A stretch of DNA of 64,000 nt, from contig NC_031776.1 of NCBI RefSeq assembly GCF_001522545.3, forward strand, positions 37,589,028 through 37,653,027. Direction: 5' to 3'. The notes below the pieces were generated by a model that saw only the letters and a list, made by a program, of their open reading frames with translations, was not told the origin of the DNA and searched no databases. A program made the translations under genes and the position numbers. Positions within the stretch are counted from its first letter, which is position 1. Every line of letters begins with the position of its first letter. This document shows, one piece after another, positions 25,436 through 37,300 of this stretch. The DNA is from Parus major (taxonomy: Eukaryota; Chordata; Aves; Passeriformes; Paridae).

Positions 25436-28429
25436 AAGAAGAAAAGGGTTAAATTCTTTAAAGACAGCCTCAGGAATGTGTACATAGGGACTGCCTTCTT
25501 AGTACATGCCCTAGCTGACACAGTAAAAATAACAAGTCCATGTATAACCTAAAGTAACACTTCAGTGCAGAGAAAGGCACTTTAAAAGGATGATGTGAGA
25601 TTACCTTGGTTTTTGTCTTGTCTGCAAGTTCTTCAACCTCTTCCTTTTCTGCTATCTCACACCCATGGCAGGTGGTGTATTTCAAAAACTGTATTTCATA
25701 GTAAATGTTGAATAAATGGACTTTTTGTCTCAAGGATGCATGTTCCTTCTTCTAGGACACAATGGTTGTTATCCATGAAGGTCTTTCTGCATCTGTCACC
25801 TTCAGAAATGGTTACTGTAATATTTGGGATCATCTGTGTGATAACATGCCATATCAAAAACCATTTTCTAGGTTTGAGACTTTTTTGCTGCCTATTTTGC
25901 TGCCTGAAAGAAGAGGGTTAAGATTCTTAGGATACTGCTGGAAATACTTCAAGATTCAGTCTAAATCGTGTTTTTAAAAAAGTTCTCTCTAATAAGATTC
26001 TTCCAGTTCAGTCAGAAATTTAACAAAAAGTCTTTGGAAACTGTCTATTTCCAAATGGTTATTAAAAGTGAATTTTACTGAGGAACCATTTAGTAATAGA
26101 GGTAAGTAAAAACAATTCAACTAGACAACACCAGTTTCTGATAATCTTAAAATTTCAGACTATGACCTATTGAAGTTAAGGACAGACACTACAAAAAATT
26201 CAGCCATTTATGGAAAAACAGCTTTTGTGAATCCCTTTTTGTGAAGAGGTGAAAGAACGGACAGTTAAGGATAGTTACTCTGTTAATAACTATGCAGTTT
26301 AAATCTGCCTGTTTCCATGTCATTGATATGGTTAAAGAACATGATGAAGCAGATGTACTCTAAACCTACTGCTTTGCCATTTACAAGCACACTGTTACAC
26401 AGGATTTGTGACTTCAGCACTAACACCCAATATTATTTTCCCTGAGACAAAACCCAAATCATATCCATGTTCATTAGATGGTGCCATTTTAGCAATAATT
26501 CAGAATGTAGAATTTCTTTGTGCAACGTGGTAGTATTGAACACTGTGCCTTGGCCTTTCCTGATTTTGTATATTTGTAATTAAACTAGTTGTTACAGGGT
26601 AGATCTTTGATCCATTATGCAGATTAAAAAAAAGAAAAGGCAAGCTCATGAACTTAGGTGAAAGTCCAATTTCTTTTTTCTATGAGCTAGCAAATTGCTC
26701 ATAGAGCTCATAGATTGTTAAAAAAATATTATTGCATCAAGCCTCCAGTAATACAATTAGTGCATTGCATTGGACAGGGGCAATGTAGTGAATGGCATAA
26801 CATCTTAGCATTGCCAGTAAATCCTCTTCTGATGATAGCAAGACTGAAGACCTGTGAAGTTTTGTATTGGATGGGGCTTTCCCCACTTACCTTCTAACTT
26901 GCTTGTAAAAAGACAAGCATAATGCCCTTGGTGAGTGATGACCACGATCTATCCTGGCTGCAGGGTAGGCTGTATGCATCAGCCTGCACATTCACACAGG
27001 CATTTCACTAGATCTGTGAATAACACTTGATTTGTGCATTACTGAAACATGGATTTATTCCTTTAAGGATTGAATTTATTGTAGATCTAACTCTTTCTAT
27101 AAGTGTTCTTGTTTGCTAGCCAGGAAAAAGAGCAGCTGCTACTGCTGGAATAATTCATGAACACATTCTAGCTGTCCTCTTCCCCCGGAGACAGTTATGC
27201 TAAATAAATGGTATTGTCTGGGGCAGCAGGCCTGCTTCTGGGTGCTATAGACAAGCTTTTCCCAAGTCCAATAAGGATTGCTCTTGGCATGATGGTGGAA
27301 GGCAACATGCCCATCAGCAAAAGAAATCCAGCAGCCTTTCTCTCCCTATCAGTTTTTGTTTCATCTTCCTCTCTGTTTACAGCTCTTCCCAGCTCTTCAT
27401 CTTTGTCTCAAATTAACTAGTACTTTGCCCACTATTTCTCTGTGGGAGGAAGTGAATAAAATTCAATACAATCCAAACGTATTTAAAAGCATGAATGGAT
27501 ATAGAATAAAGGATATTGCTAAACATAGCAATAGGACTGTCTATAATTTAGGTGCCACCTGTTTAGTTTCTAACCAGCCTGGCTGGTCTTACACATGTCC
27601 CAGTTCTGTCAGACCTATTAGGCACGGACACATTGAATTTTTATGTGTTGTAGCCCCGTGTCAGGGTGGCTGGTTGTGTTTTCTTCCCTTTTTAATTTTT
27701 TTTTTTTTTTCTTCCTTCCTTTTTCCTCCTTTAAAGAATAGCCACCCTGCTACTGTTGCACACCCCTTTATCTGACTTGCAAAGCATGATCTGTGGCACT
27801 CAGTTTGATACTGGGATTCAGGAAAGCCCTGCTGCAGACGGATGGCAGATGGACGTTGGATCAGTAAAATACTGAGACTTATGACTGCTGTGGTACAAGT
27901 CCAGACTCCTCAGTAATAATAGGACCTGTCACAGAAACACAGTGTGAAGCCTCTGCCATGTTCTGTAGTGGCTAGGGACACTGAAAATCATCATTTGTTT
28001 ACGATTGCTAATCTAAAACCCTTGATTATGTGAAGACTTGGCGTTTTAAGAATTTGGGAAGATTATCTCCTGATTTCCTACATCATGCAATATCTTCCCA
28101 TCAAGAGAAAATGCCTGCCAATGTCTGTTACCTTTAAGAGGACAAAACCGAGGCCTCAATGCAATTAAAATGAATGGCAATTCTGTTGCTTGGCCGTTGA
28201 GGCGGCTGCGTCCAACATCCCTATTCCGCCGTGCCGTTCAGGCCCGCTGTACCTTGTCACGAGAGACGGGGGAATTAATTTACAGGGTTCAGGCAATAAA
28301 GTAAATGTGACACAGAAAACTCAAAGAAAACCGTATTGCAGTTTTCAGACTGAACGTGGAAGACGATTCGGACATCCCTCACGATGCTGCTCCGCGCACA
28401 AAAAGAAACCCTCTCACCCCCAGCAGGGT

Positions 28430-29050
28430 TTTAAAGCGCCCGCCCGCGGCCCGCCCGCGGCCCTCAGGGCTCCGCCCTCACCGCGCCCGTTCCGCGGGGC
28501 TGGCCTGCCCGGCCTCAGCTCTCGCGAGAGCTCGGAGTGGGCGAGCCGGGCGGCCTGGCGCCGCCGCCATTGTGTTGTGGGAGCGGCGCGAGCGGGCGGC
28601 CCGGTCCGGCCCGCGCGGTGGCCCGGCCGTGACGGTGAGTACGGACCGCCCGCGGCGGCCGGTGCGGCTCGGGCCGCGCCTGCTGCGGGGCCCCGCCCGC
28701 CCCAGCGGCCTCACGCCAGGGCCCGGGGGAACCATTTTGTGCCGTGCTGGGACCGACCCACCCGCCCTTCTCTCCGCCATCGCCCCCAACGGCCGCTCGG
28801 CTCTGCGCCCGCTCTCCTAGCGAGGCCGTGTGACACCTGGTGCCCTCTGTTCCTGTCCGCCCTCCTCGGGGCCTCTGCCAGGCGGTTGGGCCGGATGCTG
28901 ACTGGGCAGCGGGATCGGGTGCGGCCCCGGGCGCCGGCCGGGCCCGAGCTGTGCGGGCCGCTCCCCGGGGCCTGGCGGGGGAGGTGCGGTGCGGAGCGCC
29001 TGCGGGCTGCGGGAACAGCCCAGCATTAGGGCACCAGCCGCGGCCGCGTG
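28430..29050 (+). promoter_or_regulatory. MARCHF7: CpG-island promoter of MARCHF7
   Basis: This is a dense GC and CpG block in an AT-rich background, without a TATA box, just upstream of the MARCHF7 exon 1 donor. A perfect 16-bp palindrome at 28518-28533 contains TCTCGCGAGA at 28520-28529, a core element known from housekeeping promoters. A YY1-like GCCGCCAT lies near 28562-28570, close to the expected start. The long open frames crossing the block on both strands are products of GC-rich sequence and are not called as genes. Confidence 0.85.
28535..28634 (+). other. MARCHF7: MARCHF7 exon 1 (5'UTR; start approximate)
   Basis: The 3' edge is a strong donor, GACG|GTGAGT, with the intron beginning at 28635. 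The 5' edge is a guess from the promoter motifs, since no transcript data are available. The exon is non-coding: the translation start is in exon 2, only 10 nt after its acceptor. Confidence 0.65.
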
Positions 29051-30739
29051 GGCAACCATTTGTAAATATTCTTGCTCCTCATTTGGCTTCTGAGAGGCTT
29101 CTGAGTCATTTGTCAGTTTCACTACACTGAAGGTTGAGAAAATACTCGTAAAGAAGAATTGCACAATCTGAAAGACTCGTGAGTACTGTCTTGTTTATCA
29201 TAAAAACGTGACTGTGAGTAAGCCCCGAGGAAGACACACGAGCACAGGTTGCTCGGGAGAAAATCTTATGAATAGTTTTATGTTAAGCCACACAAAAACA
29301 TGTAGACATGAGAGCTCGAGTCTTAGATAGAAGTGTCAGTGCACAATTCCAAGGTAGAAGAATGAATTTAGGAGCAGGCAGTGAAGCTTATGCTTCCCTC
29401 TGATGGAGGGTACAAGATTGCTTAAAACTGGTAGTAATCATGGAAGCTGAAGGAATCGAGGCAATCGATTTAGTCTTTTGAGATTGCATTGCTTTCTCTC
29501 AGAGACCTCTTGGATCTTTTATTGCTTTGTTATCTCCATCCATGGCTGTATAAGGGCTAGTTCATCTTTTATAATGCTGTTGGAGGGATGACAGATCAAG
29601 AAAGGCAGGACATTTGATCTGTGTGCTGAAAATAGGCTGTGCAGCTCCACCTCCTTTTTGAAGTTGGTCATCTGTTTTTCAGGTATGACTTTAAGTTTTA
29701 TTTCAGTAAGAATTAAGTTTCATTTAATTCAGAGCTTGGTTTTTTACCAAGTTTTGAGAGGTATTTGCGTATGTCCCTTATTTCAGGAGTCTCTAGAGTT
29801 GTTTCCAGATTTTTTTTGAGGTTTTTATTGCTAAGTAGTGTAACATGGCATAAGCTGATGAAATATGTTGCTTTGATGAGAAGAGTGCTGATCATCTTGC
29901 TGTACACGTTCTCATTTCTCTGTTGTTGAGTATGAGCACGAATGGTCTTGAAATAATGGAGAAGTCAGAAGTATGTTTTCACTGGTTAATCTGTTGAGGA
30001 TTCTCAATGAAGGACACATCAGGTGTGATATTCGAGTAAGGTGTTCCTTTACTTTTCGGCAACAACCAGGTTTTTAATCAGTTCAGACTACAACCCAATT
30101 TCTGTTACTCTGATGATTATTATAATTTCCTTAGAGATGGAATTTAAGTATTTTTTGGTCTTACTACCTTCTGTATAAATTGAGGTGTCTACTTTGTCAT
30201 TATAGAACTCACTACAGCATGTTAATTACAACTTGGGGTTTGTTGAATTCCTGTGTGTGCAAACAAAATGCTTGAGCTTTTGAGTGTTTTTCTTCAGGAA
30301 GACCCTTAAGATGATGGTACTGTGAAAGGGAATCATTCTCATTCTGAAATATTGTGTACAAGCACAATATTCCCCTTGCAGACAAATATAGTTGTGGCTT
30401 TAATATGTGGTTGTTTTTTAGCATGAGACCATTGTGTGGCTCTGTCCTGTGCTCTGTGATAGTTTAGCATGCTCACCTTATTTATAACCACCTCATTGTG
30501 TTACCATGATCAGCATAAGCCTTGTATGTGTTTTGTTTTCAAGCCACCTATGAAGACAGTTGCATCTCAGACTTTCAAGGTACAGTGCTTAAATGGTATT
30601 CAGAGAACTCTGGGGAAAAAACTCCAAAACCCAAAAGACATCTTACTAGCGTTGATCACCAGAGCTGAAATGCCTAGATCTAGTTTTGTCTGTCTAGTAA
30701 ATGGACATCATAGCTCCATTGACTTCAGCTTCATCTCTG

Positions 30740-31115
30740 TCCATCTGAGTAAAACTATGAGGAAAGGCTGAAATAATTTGGGCTGTTTGGCCTGGAGAGG
30801 ACAAGCCTCTGGGGAAACCTCATTGCAGCCTTTCAGTACTTAAAAAGGGTTCATAAGAAAGATGGGGACAGACATTTAGTACAGCCTGTTGTGATAGCAC
30901 AAGGAGTAAATTTAAGGAAGGCATTTTTTATGATGAGCATAGTGAACCATGGGCCCAGAGGGGTGGTGGATGCTCTGTGCCTGGAAACATGCAGGGTTCA
31001 GGTGGGATGGGACTCTGAGCCATCTGCTCTCGTTGAAGGTGTCCATGCTCGTTGTGGGGTGATTGGACTAGATCTTTAAAGATCCTTTGCAGTTCAAGCT
31101 ATTCTATGCTGTCTA
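30740..31115 (+). mobile_element. CR1 fragment in MARCHF7 intron 1
   Basis: The order of words (GGCCTGGAGAGGACAAG, GGGGAAACCTCATTGCAGCC, AAGGAAGGCATTTTTTATGA, ATTGGACTAGATCTTTAAAG) matches a diverged CR1 3' region in the sense orientation of the host gene. The start is uncertain. It has no intact frame. Confidence 0.7.
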
Positions 31116-34100
31116 CTAGTTGGATTGCAAGTAAATTTTATAATGGATGCCCAGAAATTGAAGAGCTCTGGAGTAGCAGATTTTAAAAAATGACTCATCT
31201 TAATGGTATGCTTTGTGTCACTGCATCTTTATTGAAAGGTAAAATCCTTTTTCCTTGATCAGAATTTCTTTGCCTAGATCATAAGGCTTTTTATTTAGCA
31301 TCTTTTCTCTTCTGCATCAGACACGGCAGATGTCAAATGCCTGTTCTTACATGACTGATTGATCTTTATAGCAGATCCTTCTCATTTGCTGGCTGAAGCA
31401 AAGACTGCAGAAAAAAATGTAAGGTTGTATGCAGGAAATTAATCATAGTGTATATACGTAAACTGACACATTACATTTTGCCTTTTCTATTGTGCTGCCT
31501 TAACTTGGTTGAACACCTTTTTTTGAGTATAGATTCTGGAAGATTTATTCACTTGTAGGAAAAAAATACTCTGTAGATAGTATTATCCTGACATACTTGG
31601 ATTGAAATCACAACCTGTGCTGATTTACAAGATTAGGCTGATGGGTAATGTTATCTGTCCTCTTGGGGCTACGACTGAAGGAGAAAATTAGTCTTGTGCC
31701 TATTTATGTGTATCTGTAGGAGCAATTTGCTAATTTTGGACTCCATTTCATCTTCTTCAGGATATTGGCTCTGGTGTCCACTCTTCCACCCTGTCCTGTT
31801 CTGTGTGAATGCTCTTATTTTTTTCTGTTCTGTGGATGGTGCATAACCAATTTTATTAGTATTAGATGATTATTTATAATTTAGTCTTTGAAGTTGTCTT
31901 GTACTTCTGTCTCCTTTGCTGATTAATTTGGACATTAATTCCTACTAGCAGGAGCTTTCACCCCTTCTTGAACCTCTGCATTTTCTATGTGTGTCCATGT
32001 CTGACTTTCACCTATGCTGTTTAATTCATCTGGTTCCACACCTGTCTGAAACAAAGTGATTCAGAAACAGAATGGTCCATAATAGAGGAGATAATACCGG
32101 CACTCTTTGTCAAGTACTTAATAGTACAGAATTGGATCCATTATTCCGTGTGCTTGTTCCTTGTATTTTATATCAGGGTAAAACATAGACAAGCAGTGCT
32201 TTGAGTGTCGGATCTCATCAAGGCATAAGGCTGTCCTGTCCAGCCTACACACTAGTCTCTAATATTGTGATATTATTTTAACTTCACAATTTACAACTTT
32301 GATACTTAGTTAACAGTTATTGCAGCTTCATACAAGTTTGCAGAGCACATTATAGCAGGTTATTCTGAAGGTCAGATTAACTGTCATTACAATTTAGAAA
32401 TAAATGATTGTTACATTTTATTGAACTAACGATCCACTTGAAGTGGTGTCATTTAGATAATTAGGCTTGTCCTCAATTTCTTTTAAACTTCTACAGTTAA
32501 CTGTTCTTTTGAACTCTGGACTGCTGCTTAGATAATTCTTATGGATACAGATGTGTTTACAACGTGAGAGTTGCATAAATTGCTGAATATTTACCAAAGG
32601 TATTAAATGTGATCTGGAAGATTTAATTAATTAATTCAGTATATTAATGCAAAGTTGGACAAGTGAGCATTTCAGATTCCTAACCAGATCTTGTTTACCT
32701 GGTGATGGCTTTTGCAAACACAAATGGGTTACTAGTATTGGAAGTGTGGTCTAGAAGCAGGTGTCCTCTGTAATACAAACCAGTAGCTCTTCTGTGCACA
32801 AAGGTAAACAATCACTTAAGCTTGCTATACTTGAAAGTCCTACTTGCACGGTTAAGTATTTTGTCTACTTTGTGTTTTGGCTGCTGTTTAAAGCTAGCTA
32901 ACAACTGAACATGCATGAGAAAAGTGGTTAAGGAAACTAACCTCAGCTGTCCCAACTGTTAGAGAAGTCAGTGAACTTCTCTACAAACTAACTGTCTTTT
33001 ACCAAGTATAATATGTAATTCAGCATGACTTGAGCAAAGATGAAAAGTTGTATGTGGACTCACCTTGAAACTGCAGCCAGATGTGAAGTGTTTCAGGGTT
33101 GATGTAGCAGAGTTTTGCTGAGTGTGGTACTGATGAGCATGATTGAATTGTGGAAAAAATGTGCTTTGTTGCTGGATAGGGTTTTTTTTGTCCGTATAGT
33201 TTACTCCTATTCTCAGAAGGCTGGGCCAGAATTAGAAATGGTTAAATAGACTGCAACACTTTGGCAAATCACTCTGTATCAGTGGGAGTCTCAGCCATCC
33301 TTTTGAGTTGTTATGTGTCATGCTACTTTTCATGTACCACAATATTGAGGATACTGCAGTTTCCTTTAATTTTTTTAAGAGCTACGGTTTGTGGTCTATT
33401 TCTGTCTGTACTATCCTGAGAAGGAAGAATCTAGCTGTCTGGAGTTCTAGGTAAACGTTAAGTCAGGTACCATTTCAAGGACAGGGATATGTATAGGAGC
33501 ACTTCTGATGTGGAAAAGGCACCAGCATTTCTTTTGAAATTCCTAGGAATAGCAGAAGGCAGATAAACATTCAGCAAGTGAGAAGTGAATTTATGAATAC
33601 AGTTGTGAGATACCCTGAGTTCCTTTACATATGTTAGCTTTCATGGGAGTTGTCTTTGGAGAAGTTGAGGGCAGATAGGCTGCAGATGTGTTTTTTCACA
33701 GGAGGGTGAAGTTTCACAACTTCAACCCTGAGGAATAAGTCTGAATATAATTTATGCAAGTGATGGATGGGGATGCAGTTCATTAGCAAAAACACAGTAT
33801 ATGAATTTAAGAAATCTGAGTAATCTGTTCCTGACTCATTTTGCATTGGTATGAGTACTGTGTGGTTCTTAAGGGAATACCTCTTACATTTATAATTGCA
33901 AGAATATATCGTACCAAATCATAAAAGGGACTGTAGTTTTCTAATGAGGGATGGGAGGAGATGTAAAGAGGTTAGAAAAAATAGGATAAGAACTTGTTTC
34001 CCCATTTTGCTGATGCACAGTCAGACCGAAGCACTGTGTAAATATTTGTCTGTGTGAATCATATTTATGTTACACCCAGAATGACCTGTGCCTATTCTGC

Positions 34101-34150
34101 ATGAGTTCCCTGCATCTGTGAGAAAAAATGATCAGTATGTCCTTGTACAG

Positions 34151-34301
34151 GATACAAAGAATGGAGTCAAAACCCTCAAGAATTCCTCGCAGGATATCTG
34201 TTCAGGCTTCCAACTCTCCTCTAGGATCCAGAACTGGAAACAGTTTATCTGGTGCATATAGTACAAGAGAATCTTCATGGAGATTAGAATCTGGATACCA
34301 G
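34151..34301 (+). CDS. MARCHF7: MARCHF7 exon 2, residues 1-47
   Basis: The acceptor CCTTGTACAG precedes 10 nt of 5'UTR and the ATG at 34161; the donor is CAG|GTAATG. The frame ends in phase 0. The encoded start [15 protein letters not shown] is the diagnostic MARCHF7 N-terminus. An in-frame upstream ATG at 34128 lies in the intron and is excluded by the acceptor. Confidence 0.95.
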
Positions 34302-37300
34302 GTAATGTATTTTTATTCTTTTTATAAAATATAAGTAATTTTAAATGTGTCTTTTTACCAAGAAAATCCCCAAAACTCAGACAAAATTGTTAAAATGCAA
34401 GAATTTACTAACCAAGCCATTGACAGTAATCAGTGAACTGGTAGTTCTAGATTTTCTGGTTTTACCTGTTCTTGTTTGTAGCTGCACCTTTAAAGATCAG
34501 CTGTTTAATGAATGAGAGGGCATCCTGATAATATGGATGTATTTTTTATGAGTCACTGCCATCTTAAACCTGGATAAATGGGGTTTTCTGTTGAGGGAGA
34601 GGTGAGGTTTTTGTTTGAACTTTGACATGTGTAGGGCAAGACGCTTGATATGTTGGTGATGCAAAAAGTGCAGGACTATGTTGTCAGTTAACAAGGCTGT
34701 ACCATTCTGCAGCATCTCTTGTGTCTATATTTTGAAAAGGTAAGAAGAGGAACTTTAGACTCTGTCGTGGTTTGACACTGGCCAAATTCCAGGCACCCAC
34801 AACAGTCGCTCACTCGTTCTCCCCTGCTGCAGCTGGGCACAGGAGGGAAAAACTTAATGAAGGCTTCATGAGTTCAGATAAGGACTGGGAGAAAATACTC
34901 CAAGGGCAAAACAGGCTTAAATTAAAGGTACAAAGTGGATTTACTACTAGCAAAATCAGAGGAGGATAAAGAGAAGTAAAATAAGCCCCGAAAAACACCT
35001 TTTCTTTTCCCAGCCCCTCCTTTCTTCCCAATGACAGTGCAGGGAGACAGATCATGGGGGTTTTGGTCAATTTGTCACCTGAGCTTTTCTTCCGCTTGGC
35101 TTAGAGTCCTTCCCCTCTGAGCCCATGGGGTCCCTCCCATGGGAGACAGTTCCCCATGAACTTCTGCAGTGTGGGTCCACTCTCACGAGCAGCAGTCCTC
35201 CCAAAACTGCTGTGGTGTGGGTCGCTCTTCCACAGAATGAGGTCCTCCAAGGACATGCTGCTCCAGCCTGGGAGCAGGGGCCCTCTCTCTCCACTGTGTC
35301 TCCCACTGGATCACAGCCTCCTCCAGGAATTCGCTTGCTCCAGTGTGAGCACCTCCTCCACAGACTGCAGGTGGATCTCTGCATCCCTCATGGACCCACG
35401 GGCTGCAGTGGCACAGCTGCTTTATCAGTGGTCTTCCCCAGGGCCTGCAGAAGTCTCGGTTCTGGTGCCTGGAGCACCTCGTCCCCTTCCTTCTCCCCTG
35501 TCCTTGGTGTCAATGTGTTGTTTTCCCTCACATGTTCTCACCTCCTACTCTGTTGTGCCTTGAATTAAATCTGCATCTCTACTTTTGTTTTGATTTCTTC
35601 TGAAATCTGTTATCACAGAGGTGTGTTAGCATCATCTGTAATTGGCCTAGCATTTGCCAGCAGTACGTCCATCTTCAGAGCCATCAGGAACTGGCTTTGC
35701 CAAGCAAGGTGGACACTTCGAGCAGCTAATCACAGAAGCCACCTCTGTGGCCCCCCAGCTACCAAAAACCAGGCTGTGCAAAACCAACCCAGACTCACAT
35801 TAGCCTGTCATGTCTGTACGTTAGGACAGCTAGGCTTTGTGTGCGCTACATGGGACTGAAAAAAAGGCCTTTTGCTATTTCACAAACAGCATTTTGCACT
35901 AACCGAACTATGTTTGTAGGGAAGGAGAGCTGTGCTCAAGAGGAAGTATTCACACTGTTCAGGTACTTGCAGTTTGGGAGAGTATTATGGGAAGCAGATA
36001 TTAAACTACTGTAGAAATTATTTTTGACACTTGGAAGCAACAGATAGCAGTTTGGCTCAATTATCTTTGTGCTTTTTTTCTGCTCCTGTCAGCAATTCCC
36101 TCCTCAGTTTTTGGCCCAGAAATGTAACCCCATTTTGGTCTTTGAAATGGCAGAAATTTAACTCTGGGATTAAATGTTCATCTTTAAAAAAAAGAAAAAT
36201 GGTTGAGAGTTTGGTCCCTGCTGACAAGCTGTCTGGGGTATTGTATTATATAACACCTTTTTGAGAAACAGTTATAGAAGTAATGGAACATTATTTTTAG
36301 CACAATTAAATGTACGTGTGTTACATTTTTGTTACCTCTAGCATGCATGTGCTTGTTATTATATAGGCTATAGAGAATGTACAAGGGGAAGCAGTTGTCA
36401 GTCATTTTTATGTTTTGGAGTCCTACATGTGTTTCGCTGTCTGGCTGCTCAGCAAAAGCAAATCAGATAGTCTTAGTCCTTTGTGGAGATTTATGGACAT
36501 AGTCCACACACAGTGTGTGTATACTGAAAGCCATTGATCAGAAGAGAAGTCTTCAGCTGACCTGGTGTTGTGAAATCTGATCTGTTACTGCTGTAAAAGG
36601 ATTTTGACACAATGTACTTTTCATTATTTCATTTATTACATGAACTGCAATGTGCTTACTGCACTGTGTGTTCTTTTGACTATTTCCTGTTAAGCAAAGA
36701 GATTCTGCACTGAGGAATGATCTCATAACACTTTGCAGTTAAAACAGAAGGGAAAATCTTGTATAGAAGATTGTGTTGTACCCCTTTTTTCCACTCCCAG
36801 TTTGTAGAAGGTAGTCTGAGAGCACATTATACAAGACTTTTGCTTAGTGATAAAACCATAGGGAAGCTCTCCCTCTTGACTAACTTTGGTGCTTACAGAG
36901 CTGGTAGGAACAAATTGCATTATTCCTTGCAGATTAAGATTACAGAGACAGGAGCAAGAAGGTTTAAGTCCAGTCAGATAGGAATGCAAAGGACTGCAGG
37001 TGTTTTCACTTTGTTAATCCATTCAGAAACCTACCTTAAAGTATTTAAGATTTAGTTCAGTTACAAATAATTAAAAATTTGTCATTTAGAAGAAAAACTT
37101 TGATTATCAGTAATTCTTCAGGTATAAACAGGACTTGGATTTTTAATACAGAATTTCTATAAAGAGAACACTTGATTCTAGGTTAACTCAAAAACTTTTG
37201 GGACAGATCAGTCAAATTTGTGTTTGGTTTTGATTAGAGCTAACAAATAAGAAAGGTTTCTGTTGGGTGGGTTTGTTGTCCTTTTTTTTTCATACAGGTA

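Larger units (their letters stand above)
21435..28425. other. Intergenic DNA upstream of MARCHF7
   Basis: Apart from the (AAAT)n array and the CR1-like fragment listed separately, no exon or RNA gene is visible. A T-rich tract lies near 27690-27730. The open frames here lack protein-like composition. Confidence 0.55.

Noticed and set aside
28190..29029. 279-codon open frame over the CpG island
   Set aside because: It crosses the MARCHF7 exon 1 donor, overlaps opposite-strand frames and has the Arg/Ala/Pro/Gly composition of GC-rich non-coding DNA.
34128..34334. ATG at 34128 as MARCHF7 start
   Set aside because: It lies before the exon 2 acceptor; the ATG at 34161 gives the conserved N-terminus.
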